64,000 nucleotides of DNA from the NCBI GenBank assembly GCA_020848745.1, contig JADLHM010000059.1, forward strand, positions 1 through 64,000, in the 5' to 3' direction. Positions 52,611 to 61,544 of the stretch are shown piece by piece. The position numbers and the translations under genes are program-made. The stretch's first letter is position 1. Each line of letters starts with the position of its first letter. This DNA is from Deltaproteobacteria bacterium. Its GTDB lineage: Bacteria > Desulfobacterota > Binatia > UTPRO1. Below the pieces are notes generated by a model. It saw only the letters and a program-made list of their open reading frames with translations, was not told the DNA's origin and did no database searches.

Positions 52611-54781
52611 CAGGCGGCCGCCCCCGCCGGCGCGACCGTGGCGGTCGCGGTGGGACGCGGCACCTGGAGCCGCGCCGCCGACTCGTGCTCGTCGTCCAAG
52701 CTCACGACGCCGAGCGAATGGATCTTCACGTTGGCCGGGATCTCGCCCGGCGCCACGACGGAGAGGCTCGGCAGGAACCGCTCCGCGAGCCGCCGGAGAT
52801 GGCCGCGCACGTTGGTCGAGCAGAGCACGAGCGGCTGGTGCCCGTGGAGCGCGAACTGCTCCGCCCACGTCGCGAGCTTCCCGAGCAGCCGCTGCGCCGT
52901 CGCCGGCTCGAGCGCGAGATAGGTCCCGTCCTCGTTGCGGTGCACCGATTCGGCGATCGTCCGCTCCAGGCGCGGCGCCAGGGTCACGAGCGGCAGCGTC
53001 CGATCGGGCGTGAGGAAGCGGTTCACGATCGCGCGCGACAGCGCGGCGCGCACGTGCTCGGTGAGCTGGTGCGCGTCCTTGGTCTGGGGCGCGTAGTCCG
53101 CGAGGGTCTCGATGATCGAGAGGAAGTCGCGGATGCCGACGTGCTCGCGCAGCAGGTTCTGCAGCACCTTCTGCACCTGCCCGAGCGAGAGCTGCTGCGG
53201 CACGAGCTCCTCGACGACCTTCGGGTGCGTCTTCGCGAGCGCATCGAGCAGCCCCTGGATCTCCTGTCGCCCCAGCAGCTCGTGGGCGTGGCGGCGGATG
53301 ATCTCGGTCAGGTGCGTCACCACCACGGTCGCCGCGTCGACGACCGTGTAGCCGGCGAGCTGCGCCTGCTCACGGTCGCCCGCCAGCACCCAGAGCGCGT
53401 CGAGTCCGAAGGCCGGCTCCTTGGTCGGCACGCCCCGGAAGCCGGGATCGGCGCCGCCCGGATTGATCGCCAGATACTGCCCGATGCGGATCTCGGCGCG
53501 CTGAATCTCGACCCCCTTCAGGAGGATCGCGTACTCGCCGGGCTTGAGCTGCAGGTTGTCGCGGATGTGGACGGGCGGCACCACGAAGCCCATCTCCTCG
53601 GCGAGCTGCCGCCGGAGCGTCTTGATGCGCTCGATGAGCTCGCCGCGCTGGGCGGCGTCGACCAGCGGGACGAGCTCGTAGCCGACCTCGAGCTCGAGGA
53701 GGTCGAGGGGCGCCGGAACGTCGGACTTCTCCTCCTTCGGCGCGTCGGCGCGCGCCTCGAGCGCCGCGCGGGCGATCTCGGCCGCCTTGTGCTCGCGTCC
53801 GGCATAGGAGAGTCCGCCGAGCGCACCCGCGAGCGCCACGAACGGAAGGAACGGTAGGCCAGGCAGGAGCGCCAGCGCCGCGAGGATGCCGCTCACCATC
53901 GCGAGCACGCGCGGGTTGAGCAGCATCTGCGACGTGACCTCGCTGCCGAGGTCGGTGCCCGAGGCGGCCCGCGTGACGACGATGCCCGCGGCCGTCGAGA
54001 TCAGGAGCGCGGGGAGCTGCGACACGAGCCCGTCACCGATGGTGAGGATCGTGTAGATCTCGGCCGCGCTCTTCACGTCGAGGCCGCCCTGCACGACGCC
54101 GATGAACAGGCCGCCGACGATGTTGATGCCGGCGATCATGAGGCCGGCGACCGCGTCGCCGCGAACGAACTTCGACGCGCCGTCCATCGCGCCGTAGAAG
54201 TCCGCCTCCGCCTCGATCGCCCGCCGGCGCTCGCGCGCCTCGCGCTCGGTGATGCCGCCCGCGTTGAGCTCCGCGTCGACGGCGAGCTGCTTGCCGGGCA
54301 TGGCGTCCAGGGTGAAGCGGGCCGCGACCTCGGCGATGCGGCCCGCGCCCTTGGTGATGACGACGAAGTTGATGACGACCAGGATCAGGAAGATCACGAA
54401 GCCGACGACGTAGCTGCCGCCGACCACGAAGCTGCCGAACGCCTGGATGACGTGTCCGGCCGCCGACGCGCCGTCCTTCCCGTGCAGCAGGATGAGCCGG
54501 GTCGAGGCGACGTTCAGCGAGAGCCGCAGCAGCGTCGTGACCAGCAGCACCGACGGGAACGTCGAGAACTCGAGCGGCTTGAGCGTGTACATCGCCACCA
54601 GCAGGATGATCAGCGACACCGCGATGTTCACCGTGAGCAGCAGGTCGAGCAGCATCGTCGGCAGCGGGATGATCATGACGATCACCACCACCACGAACGT
54701 GAGCGGGATCACGAGCTCGCCGCCGGCGAGCACGCGCCCCATGAAGCCCTGCGCGGCCGGCTGCTGGGGGGCCGCCGCCAT
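52610..54781 (-). CDS. flhA: Flagellar export gate protein FlhA
   Basis: 723-residue core of the flagellar type III export gate. About eight membrane helices up to residue 345, the FHIPEP-type cytoplasmic loop (here GKQLAVDAELNAGGITEREARERRRAIEAEADFYGAMDGASKFVRGD in outline), and a large cytoplasmic domain that binds chaperones. ATG overlaps the flhB stop as TGATG. Confidence 0.97.
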   Translation of the reverse strand: MAAAPQQPAAQGFMGRVLAGGELVIPLTFVVVVIVMIIPLPTMLLDLLLTVNIAVSLIILLVAMYTLKPLEFSTFPSVLLVTTLLRLSLNVASTRLILLHGKDGASAAGHVIQAFGSFVVGGSYVVGFVIFLILVVINFVVITKGAGRIAEVAARFTLDAMPGKQLAVDAELNAGGITEREARERRRAIEAEADFYGAMDGASKFVRGDAVAGLMIAGINIVGGLFIGVVQGGLDVKSAAEIYTILTIGDGLVSQLPALLISTAAGIVVTRAASGTDLGSEVTSQMLLNPRVLAMVSGILAALALLPGLPFLPFVALAGALGGLSYAGREHKAAEIARAALEARADAPKEEKSDVPAPLDLLELEVGYELVPLVDAAQRGELIERIKTLRRQLAEEMGFVVPPVHIRDNLQLKPGEYAILLKGVEIQRAEIRIGQYLAINPGGADPGFRGVPTKEPAFGLDALWVLAGDREQAQLAGYTVVDAATVVVTHLTEIIRRHAHELLGRQEIQGLLDALAKTHPKVVEELVPQQLSLGQVQKVLQNLLREHVGIRDFLSIIETLADYAPQTKDAHQLTEHVRAALSRAIVNRFLTPDRTLPLVTLAPRLERTIAESVHRNEDGTYLALEPATAQRLLGKLATWAEQFALHGHQPLVLCSTNVRGHLRRLAERFLPSLSVVAPGEIPANVKIHSLGVVSLDDEHESAARLQVPRPTATATVAPAGAAA

Positions 54782-55863
54782 CAGCCGACGCCTTCGCCGG
54801 CCACGCGGCGCTGCCTCAGGCCGTAGACGTAGGCCAGGATCTCCGCGATCGCGCGGTACAGCGTGACCGGGATCTCGCCGCCGACCGGCACGCTGCGGAA
54901 GAGCGCGCGGGCGAGCGAGCGGCGCTCCATGATCGGCACGCCGTGCTGGCGGGCGACCTCCTTGATCCGCTGCGCCATGCCCTCGGCGCCCTTGGCGACG
55001 ACCTTCGGCGCGCCCATCTGCCCCGGCAGGTACTTGAGCGCGACCGCCAGGTGGACGGGATTGGTGATCACCACGTCGGCCGTCGGCACGTCGGCGACGC
55101 TGCGCGCCTTCACGATCTCCTGGTAGGCGCGCTTCAGGCGGCCCTTGATCTTGGGATCGCCTTCCGCCTGCCGCGTCTCGTCCTTGACCTCGCTCCGGGT
55201 CATGCGGAGGCTCTGGTGGTGCTGGCGGCGCTGCCAGGCGTAGTCGGCGGCGGCGAGCACCACCAGGATGCCGGTCGCCCAGCCGACCAGCCGCGCCATC
55301 TCGAGACCCACGATCGACAGGATCTCGCGGGGCGCCGCCCCCGAAAGCGCCACGATCTTGCCCTCGGCCGCGCGGATCAGCTTCCACGCGAGCCAGCCGA
55401 TCAGGGCGATCTTCACGATCGCCTTCGCGAGGTCGAAGAACCCCTTGGACGAGACGATGCGTTGGAAGCCGCTCGCGGGCGAGATCTTGCTCGCGTCCGG
55501 CAGGAGCCGCTTGCCGTGGAGCTGGAACCCGATCTGCGCGACCGTCGCCGCGACACCCGCGAGCGCGGTCGCCGTCAGGATCGGAATCACCACCGCCGTG
55601 ACGTCCTGCAGCATGCCGTGCAGCAGGTCGCCGAGCTGCGCCGGGGTCAGATCGAGCTTGGTCACCGCGACGAGGCTCCGGCGCATCGCCTCGCGCAGGC
55701 TCCCGATCGCCGCGTCGCCGCTCTGCCAGGCGGCGAGCAACGCCGCGAGCAGCACCGTCGCCGCGGTGATCTCGGCGGACTGCGGGATGCGCCCGTCGGC
55801 GCGCGCCTCCTCACGGCGTTTGGGTGTGGGCTCTTCGGTGCGATTCGCGGCGTCCTCGGCCAT
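54781..55863 (-). CDS. flhB: Flagellar export switch protein FlhB
   Basis: 360-residue protein that switches export from rod/hook to filament substrates. Four membrane helices and the autocleavage site NPVH in VVITNPVHLAVALKYLPG (usual NPTH). N-terminal EEPTPKRREEARADGRIPQSAE is typical. Confidence 0.97.
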   Translation of the reverse strand: MAEDAANRTEEPTPKRREEARADGRIPQSAEITAATVLLAALLAAWQSGDAAIGSLREAMRRSLVAVTKLDLTPAQLGDLLHGMLQDVTAVVIPILTATALAGVAATVAQIGFQLHGKRLLPDASKISPASGFQRIVSSKGFFDLAKAIVKIALIGWLAWKLIRAAEGKIVALSGAAPREILSIVGLEMARLVGWATGILVVLAAADYAWQRRQHHQSLRMTRSEVKDETRQAEGDPKIKGRLKRAYQEIVKARSVADVPTADVVITNPVHLAVALKYLPGQMGAPKVVAKGAEGMAQRIKEVARQHGVPIMERRSLARALFRSVPVGGEIPVTLYRAIAEILAYVYGLRQRRVAGEGVG

Positions 55864-55875
55864 GGCCGCGCCCGC

Positions 55876-56673
55876 CTATCCGAGCGCCCGCACGAGGTGC
55901 GCGAGCGAGCCCTGGATCTCGCCGAAGCTCGCTTCCAGCAATCGCACCGTGAAGGGCTGCGACGCCGCGAGCACGAAGAGCCCGGCCGCGACGTTCAGTG
56001 GAAAGCCGACGATGAAGACGTTCAGCTGCGGAATGAGCTTGGCGAGCACGCCCATCGCCGCGTTCACCAGGAGGAGGAGCACGAGGACCGGCGCCGCGAT
56101 CTTGAGCGCGACCACGAAGAGCCCGCCCGCGAGGTCCATGACGATGCCGAAGCCCGCCGCCGCCGGCAGCCCGCCGCCGAGCGGCAGCACCGTGAAGCTG
56201 TCCGCGACCGCACGGATCAACACGTGGTGGCCGTCGATCGAGAGGAAGAGGAGGAGCGCCACCAGGTTCTGCCATTGGGCGAGCGAGGTGATGTGCTCCT
56301 GGGTCTGCGGGTCGATCAGGTTGGCGAGCCCGATGCCCATCTGGATGCCGGCGAGCTGCCCCGCCATCTGCACCGCCCCGAAGGTGAGCTGGGCGACGAG
56401 GCCGAGGACGAAGCCGATCATCGTCTCGAACGCGAGCATGCCGAGGACGACCGCCGCCCCCGCGTCGGCGGCGAGCGCCGGCGGCGTGTGTCCGAGGATC
56501 GGCATCATCGCCAGAGTCACGAAGAACACCATGGCGGCCCGCACGCGCAGCGGCGCGGTCCGGGAGGCGAAGATCGGCGCCATGAGGAAGAGACCCGCGA
56601 CCCGCGCGAGCGCGAGCACCAGCACCACGACGCGGTCCTGGCCGAGCGAGAGGAGGTCGCCGACGACGCCCAT
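55876..56673 (-). CDS. fliR: Flagellar export protein FliR
   Basis: 265-residue polytopic membrane protein of the export gate, with about six hydrophobic helices and ARVAGLFLMAPIFASRTAPLRVRAAM near the start. Between fliQ and flhB; no frameshift. Confidence 0.95.
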   Translation of the reverse strand: MGVVGDLLSLGQDRVVVLVLALARVAGLFLMAPIFASRTAPLRVRAAMVFFVTLAMMPILGHTPPALAADAGAAVVLGMLAFETMIGFVLGLVAQLTFGAVQMAGQLAGIQMGIGLANLIDPQTQEHITSLAQWQNLVALLLFLSIDGHHVLIRAVADSFTVLPLGGGLPAAAGFGIVMDLAGGLFVVALKIAAPVLVLLLLVNAAMGVLAKLIPQLNVFIVGFPLNVAAGLFVLAASQPFTVRLLEASFGEIQGSLAHLVRALG

Positions 56674-56676
56674 GGC

Positions 56677-56946
56677 TCAGCGCACCAGTCCCGGAACCGC
56701 CTCGAAGAGCGCGATCGTGTAGTTGAGCATCTTCTGGAGCATCCACGGCCCGAAGAGCACGAGCGCCAGGATGGTCGCGCCGATCTTCGGAATGAACGTG
56801 AGCGTCATCTCGTGGATCTGGGTCAGCGCCTGGAAGACGGCGACGACGAGGCCCGCCACGAGCCCGAACACGAGCACCGGCCCCGAGAGGATCAGGCTCA
56901 TCTCGAGCGCGTTCCGCCCGAGCTGGAGCACGGTCTCCTGGGTCAC
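56677..56946 (-). CDS. fliQ: Flagellar export protein FliQ
   Basis: 89-residue protein with two membrane helices (SLILSGPVLVFGLVAGLVVAVFQALTQI and ILALVLFGPWML). The GTG at 56946 overlaps the fliP stop as GTGA; the open frame further upstream lies within fliP. Confidence 0.95.
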   Translation of the reverse strand: MTQETVLQLGRNALEMSLILSGPVLVFGLVAGLVVAVFQALTQIHEMTLTFIPKIGATILALVLFGPWMLQKMLNYTIALFEAVPGLVR

Positions 56947-57686
56947 TGGAAGCTCCGTACGAGAGAGCTGATGAGCAGGTTCCAGCCGTCCACCAGCACG
57001 AAGATCATCAGCTTGAACGGCAGCGAGATCAGGACCGGCGGCAGCGTGATCATGCCCATCGACGTCAGGATCGACGCGACGACCATGTCGAGCACGAGGA
57101 ACGGGATGTAGATCATGAAGCTGATCGTGAACGCGGTCTTGAGCTCGGAGATCATGAACGCCGGCACCACCACCTCGGGTGGGACGTCGGCGGGCGTCTC
57201 GGGCCGCGGCCGGCCGCTGATGCCGAGGAAGAGCGCCAGGTCCTTCTCGCGCGTCTGCCGCAGCATGAAGGCGCGGAGCGGCTGGAAGCCGCGCTCGAGC
57301 GTGTCCATCGCCGCCGCGTCCTCCTTCAGGTACGGCTGCACGGCGTGCTCGTTCACCTCCCGGATGGTCGGCATCATCACGAAGAAGGTGAGGAAGAGCG
57401 CGAGCGCGACGATCACCTGATTGGGAGGCATCTGTTGCGTGCCGACCGCCTGGCGCATGAAGGCGAGCACGATCACGATGCGCACGAAGGCCGTCACGCC
57501 GATCATGATCGCCGGGGCGAACGAGAGCAGCGTGAAGAGCACCAGGAGCTGCAGGCTCGTGGAGAGCCCGTCCTGCGCGTTGCCGCCCACCTCGAGTGAG
57601 AGCGCGGGCGCCGCCAGCGCCGCGGCTGGCCACAGGGCGGCGCCGACGCCCAGGGCGACCCCCGCCAGCCGCCGATACGGCCCCAT
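56943..57686 (-). CDS. fliP: Flagellar export protein FliP
   Basis: 247-residue export-gate protein with a cleavable signal sequence (LAGVALGVGAALWPAAALAA), then ILLxF-type helix LVLFTLLSFAPAIMIGVTAFVRIVIVLAFMR and MMPTIREVNEHAVQPY. ATG 57686 has GGAG upstream; GTG 57701 overlapping the fliO stop is an alternative. Confidence 0.96.
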   Translation of the reverse strand: MGPYRRLAGVALGVGAALWPAAALAAPALSLEVGGNAQDGLSTSLQLLVLFTLLSFAPAIMIGVTAFVRIVIVLAFMRQAVGTQQMPPNQVIVALALFLTFFVMMPTIREVNEHAVQPYLKEDAAAMDTLERGFQPLRAFMLRQTREKDLALFLGISGRPRPETPADVPPEVVVPAFMISELKTAFTISFMIYIPFLVLDMVVASILTSMGMITLPPVLISLPFKLMIFVLVDGWNLLISSLVRSFQ

Positions 57687-57697
57687 CTGCGACTCCG

Positions 57698-58021
57698 TCA
57701 CCGTCGGGCTCCGGCGGGAAGCGCGACGACCGTACCGCTCGCGGGCGCCTTCGCTTCGCCCGGCAATTGGCTCAGCAGCGAAACTGCGTCGTCCGTCAGG
57801 CCCAAGAGGAAGCGTTGCGCTTCCACCTCCACCACCGCGACCGCCTTCTTGCCGCCGAGCGAGCGCATGGCGACGACGCGGATCGGGTTCGCGGCGGTCG
57901 GCAGGAGGCCGCGGCCCTTGAGCCACCAGTGTACGAGCGTCGCCGCGGCCGTCAGCAGGAGGACGGCGGCGATCACGGGCCAGGCGATCTCGGGCGATCC
58001 CGATGGCGTGAGGGGACTCAT
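57698..58021 (-). CDS. fliO: Flagellar biosynthesis protein FliO
   Basis: 107-residue protein with one membrane helix (IAWPVIAAVLLLTAAATLVHWWL) and a small cytoplasmic beta domain (RVVAMRSLGGKKAVAVVEVEAQRFLLGLTDDAVSLL in outline), the FliO pattern. Needed for stable FliP assembly. ATG overlaps the fliN stop as ATGA. Confidence 0.9.
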   Translation of the reverse strand: MSPLTPSGSPEIAWPVIAAVLLLTAAATLVHWWLKGRGLLPTAANPIRVVAMRSLGGKKAVAVVEVEAQRFLLGLTDDAVSLLSQLPGEAKAPASGTVVALPAGARR

Positions 58022-58326
58022 CGCATCCGCTCGACCCGCTCGCTCTGGCTCACGATCTCGGTGAGGCGGACGCCGAACTTGTCGTTCACCATGACGGCCT
58101 CGCCGCGCGCGACCGCCCGGCCGTTGATGAGCACGTCGAGCGGCTCGCCGGCGAGCTTCGCGAGCTCGATCACCGACCCGGCCGTCAGCGACAGCAGCTG
58201 CCGCACCGGCATCCGCACGCGGCCGAGCTCGACGCTCACCCCGAGCGGCACGTCGAGGATGAGCTCGAGATTGCCGTTCTCGACCTCCCCCGCCGCCTGC
58301 GCCACCACCTGTCCTTCGTCCGCCAT
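58018..58326 (-). CDS. fliN: Flagellar motor switch protein FliN
   Basis: 102-residue SpoA-fold C-ring protein: LDVPLGVSVELGRVRMPVRQLLSL and GEPLDVLINGRAVARGEAVMVNDKFGVRLTEIV. Length is close to family minimum, with no CheC-like extension. 30 nt after fliM. Confidence 0.96.
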   Translation of the reverse strand: MADEGQVVAQAAGEVENGNLELILDVPLGVSVELGRVRMPVRQLLSLTAGSVIELAKLAGEPLDVLINGRAVARGEAVMVNDKFGVRLTEIVSQSERVERMR

Positions 58327-58356
58327 CGCTCCGCTCCTTCTCTCCGCTCCGCCGCC

Positions 58357-59322
58357 TCAGGCCGCCTTCGCGACCACGCGGACGGCGTTGTTGCCCCGAC
58401 TCACCCCCGGCACGCCGGTGAGCAATCGGATGCCTTCCACCGACACCGCGAGCGGGTCGTCGGCCCGGGTCTCGATCGTGACGAGGTCCCCCACCTTGAG
58501 GCGCAGGATCTCGCGCGCGGTGAGATCGGCGATGCCGAGCTCCACGCTCATCGTGACGTCGGTCGCCTCGATCACCGTCCGCAGCGCCGCGAGCCAGGTC
58601 GCGTCCGGCCCGCGCTCCGCCGCTTCCGGCTCGCCGAGCTTCGTGCGGATCGGCTCCAGCATCGCGAACGGAATCGCGAACGTGAGCGGCGTCGGCCCGC
58701 TGCCGAGATCGCAATGGAACGGCAGCAGGAGGATCTGGTCGGTCGGCGCGCAGATCGCGACCGAGATCGGGTTGGTCTCCGAGCGCGTGAACGCGCAGGC
58801 GATCGGATGGACCGAGGCCAGCGCGTCGGCGAAGTCCGCGAGCGCCAGCGCGACGACCCGCTGCACGGTCTGCATCTCGATCGCCGAGCACTCGCGGCGC
58901 GCCCCGCTCGTCGGCACGCGCCCGAGCCCGCCGAACACCTTGTCCACCAGGCCGTAGGCGAGGTTCGACGAGACGACGACCAGCGCCTGCCCGCGCAGCG
59001 GCGCCATCGTGAAGAGGTGGAGATTGGCGGGCGTCTCCAGTCGGTTCCGGAAGGTCGCGAACTTGATGAGCTCGAGCGGCTTCGCCTCCACCTCGGGCGG
59101 CGTGCCGAGCACCCCCGCGAGCGAGGGCTTCAGGCGGCGCACCAGGCGCTCGCGCACGAGGTCGAGCGCCTGGAAGCGGCGACCGACGATGCGCTCCTCG
59201 CCGAGGAGGTCGTAGTCCCGCGTCGTGCCGGGCTCGGGAACCGCCTCTTCGGCGGGCACGTCGCCGTCGGCGAGGCCGCGGAGCAACGCGCTCACTTCGT
59301 CCTGGGAGAGGGTCTCGCTCAT
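58357..59322 (-). CDS. fliM: Flagellar motor switch protein FliM
   Basis: 321-residue C-ring protein. The N-terminal CheY-P binding motif LSQDEVSALLRG is intact, implying chemotactic control; a CheC-like middle domain and SpoA C-terminal domain follow. Between fliL and fliN. Confidence 0.96.
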   Translation of the reverse strand: MSETLSQDEVSALLRGLADGDVPAEEAVPEPGTTRDYDLLGEERIVGRRFQALDLVRERLVRRLKPSLAGVLGTPPEVEAKPLELIKFATFRNRLETPANLHLFTMAPLRGQALVVVSSNLAYGLVDKVFGGLGRVPTSGARRECSAIEMQTVQRVVALALADFADALASVHPIACAFTRSETNPISVAICAPTDQILLLPFHCDLGSGPTPLTFAIPFAMLEPIRTKLGEPEAAERGPDATWLAALRTVIEATDVTMSVELGIADLTAREILRLKVGDLVTIETRADDPLAVSVEGIRLLTGVPGVSRGNNAVRVVAKAA

Positions 59323-59353
59323 GCCGGTCGTGGCTCCGTCGTCGGGCGCGCGC

Positions 59354-59905
59354 TCACTGGACGATGAACTCGGTGAAGTAGACGGCCTTCACCAGATCGC
59401 GGTCGAGCACCTGGTTCACCCGGGCGATGATCTCCTCGCGGAGCTGCTGCTTGCCCTCGGGCGTGCGGATATCGTCGAAGGTCTTGCTGGTGAAGAGCGT
59501 CAGCAGGAGGTCGCGAGTCTGCGGCAGACGGGCCTGCATCGCCGGCGGGATCTCGGCGTTGCCGAAGTCGATCTGAAAGGTGGCCTTCAGGTAGCGCCGC
59601 CCGCCGTCGTCGGCGAGGTTGGCGATGAACGGATCGAGCGAGAGGAGGCTGCCCTTCCCCGCTCCGGCGCCGCCATGGCCCGCCGCGGCCGGCTCGCCAT
59701 GGCCGTCACCCCCGTGGCCCCCCTCCTCGACGGCCGCGGTCGCCTCGGCGTGCTTCGGCGCGCCGCCCGCGAACGGACCGATCCCGAGGTACCAGAGCGC
59801 GGCGACGGCGCCCGCGAGCACCACGACCCCGCTCCCGATCATCGGGACGAGCTTCGACTTCTTCTTCTCCGCTCCTTCGGCTGGCTTCTCGGCTTCTTCC
59901 GACAT
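59354..59905 (-). CDS. fliL: Flagellar basal-body protein FliL
   Basis: 183-residue protein with a single membrane helix (VPMIGSGVVVLAGAVAALWYLG), a Gly/His-rich linker (EEGGHGGDGHGEPAAAGHGGAGAG in outline) and a periplasmic stomatin-like domain (LKATFQIDF...MQARLPQTRDLLLTLFTSKTFDDIRTPEGKQQLREEI). Supports stator function. First gene of the export/switch operon; sigma-54 promoter at 59974-59989. Confidence 0.93.
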   Translation of the reverse strand: MSEEAEKPAEGAEKKKSKLVPMIGSGVVVLAGAVAALWYLGIGPFAGGAPKHAEATAAVEEGGHGGDGHGEPAAAGHGGAGAGKGSLLSLDPFIANLADDGGRRYLKATFQIDFGNAEIPPAMQARLPQTRDLLLTLFTSKTFDDIRTPEGKQQLREEIIARVNQVLDRDLVKAVYFTEFIVQ

Positions 59906-60232
59906 GGGCGCTCCTTGCGATGTGACGGTCCGCTTGCCGCCTCCGGGACAGACCCGGAGTCGCGGACCGAAATTGCAAGGCCCATGCCCCGCCCGTGCCG
60001 CCGCGGAGAACGCGGAACAGCACGCCGCATCGAGGGTTTTCGTGGAGCGCCGGCGCCCGCGGCTCCGGCGGGGTCAGATTTCTGGCGAGCGCCGTGTCGG
60101 GGAAGCCGTCATGGGGCGCGGCCGACCGGACGCCGACTGGCGGCGCGTACCGCCCCGTGGACGGACGAAAGCGGGGCGCGCACCGCGGGAGGGCTCCGGG
60201 CGGTCCGCGCCCCGGCCGAGCGTCCGGCGGGT
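59906..60232. other. Intergenic stretch between flgE and fliL
   Basis: About 330 nt without a gene. It holds the fliL sigma-54 promoter at 59974-59989. A half-match to the shared activator element, GCCAGAAATCT (reverse strand, about 60076-60086), lies in inverted orientation. No clear terminator for flgE or RNA gene seen. Confidence 0.6.
59974..59989 (-). promoter_or_regulatory. Sigma-54 promoter of the fliL operon
   Basis: Minus strand GGGCATGGGCCTTGCA: GG-N10-GC with a perfect TTGCA -12 box; two departures in the -24 half from TGGCACG. 69 nt before the fliL ATG. Confidence 0.75.
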
Positions 60233-61531
60233 TTACCGGACGATGTTGATGAGGTCGTTCAGGAGGGTGTCGCTCGACGTGATGACGCGGGCGTTCGCCT
60301 GGAAGCTCCGCTGGGTCGAGATGAGGTCGATGAACTCCTGCGCGATGGCGACGTTCGAGAGCTCGACGGCGCCCGCCACGATCGCGCCGAGTCCGCCGGA
60401 TCCCGGGGTGCCGATCGCGGGCGAGCCCGAGTCGACGGACTCGCGATAGAGCCCGTTGCCGAGCGGCGTGAGCGCGTCGGGCGCGGTGAAGTTGGCGAGC
60501 GCCAGCTGGAAGAGCGGACGGGTCTGGCCGTTGTCGAAGACGCCGGTCACGATGCCCGCCTCGCTGAACTCGAGCGAGAGCAGCTGACCCGCGCCGTAGC
60601 CGTTCTGCGACTGGAAGCCGACGGCGGAAGGCCCGGCGAACTGGGTGATGCCGTCGATGCCCTGGCCGGGATTGGCGACCGGGTCGGTGTTCGGCGTCCC
60701 GAAATCGAGGTCGATCGTCTGCGCCGATGCGCCCGTGAACGTCACGCTGACGGTCGCCGGCGACGGCGCAGAGTTCAGCGAGCCGTCCGGGTTGAACACG
60801 AGCTGGCCGTTGCCGAGCGCGCTCAGCTCGCCCGCAGTACCGCCCGTGTCCCCGGCGTCGACCCCGACGTTGTAGTCCCAGGTGTTCGCGCCCGTCCGGG
60901 TGAAGAACAGGTTCAGCGTGTGCTTCGCGCCGAGCGAGTCGAACACGTTGATCGACGTCGTGAAGTTCGAGGTCGCGTAGGCGGTGTCGAAGGTCGTGCC
61001 GTCGAAGCCGCTCGGAATCAGCTCGACGTCGGCGCGCAGATTCGCCTTCATCTCGATCGCGGTGGTGGGCACCGGCTGGCTGCTGGAGCCGGTCACGGTG
61101 ATGTTGGTCGGCGCCCCGACGGGCGCCTCGAGGGCGTTCAGCGCAAACCCCTGCACCGGCAGTCCCTGGCTGGTGACGAGGTTGCCGTCCGAGTCGAGCC
61201 GGAAGTTGCCGGCGCGCGTGAAGAGGTTGCCGTCGCGGGTGCCGACCACGAAGAAGCCGTTGCCCTCGATGGCGAGGTCGGTCGGCCGGCCGGTGCTCTC
61301 GATGTTGCCCTGCGTGAACGAGGCGCTGATGCGCCCGATGCGGGTGCCGAGGCCGATCTTGCCCGCGCTGCCGCCGCCGCCCTGCGCCGACAGCAGATCG
61401 GCGAAGTCGGTGCGACTGCCCTTGAAACCGATGGTGTTGACGTTCGCGATGTTGTTGCCGATCACGCTGAGCGCGGCGCCCGTCGCGACGAGACCGCTGC
61501 GTGCCGTACCGAGTGCTCCGAAAATGGCCAT
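60233..61531 (-). CDS. flgE: Flagellar hook protein FlgE
   Basis: 432-residue hook subunit. N-terminal LGTARSGLVATGAALSVIGNNIANVNTIGFKGSRTDFADLL (in outline) and C-terminal VELSNVAIAQEFIDLISTQRSFQANARVITSSDTLLNDLINIVR (in outline). AAGGAGA lies about 5 nt before the ATG. Third gene of fliK-flgD-flgE. Confidence 0.97.
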   Translation of the reverse strand: MAIFGALGTARSGLVATGAALSVIGNNIANVNTIGFKGSRTDFADLLSAQGGGGSAGKIGLGTRIGRISASFTQGNIESTGRPTDLAIEGNGFFVVGTRDGNLFTRAGNFRLDSDGNLVTSQGLPVQGFALNALEAPVGAPTNITVTGSSSQPVPTTAIEMKANLRADVELIPSGFDGTTFDTAYATSNFTTSINVFDSLGAKHTLNLFFTRTGANTWDYNVGVDAGDTGGTAGELSALGNGQLVFNPDGSLNSAPSPATVSVTFTGASAQTIDLDFGTPNTDPVANPGQGIDGITQFAGPSAVGFQSQNGYGAGQLLSLEFSEAGIVTGVFDNGQTRPLFQLALANFTAPDALTPLGNGLYRESVDSGSPAIGTPGSGGLGAIVAGAVELSNVAIAQEFIDLISTQRSFQANARVITSSDTLLNDLINIVR

Positions 61532-61544
61532 GACTTCTCCTTCC

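Noticed and set aside
54781-55863. FlhB autocleavage site NPVH instead of NPTH
   Set aside because: The third position varies in natural FlhB/YscU proteins; the essential Asn-Pro is present.
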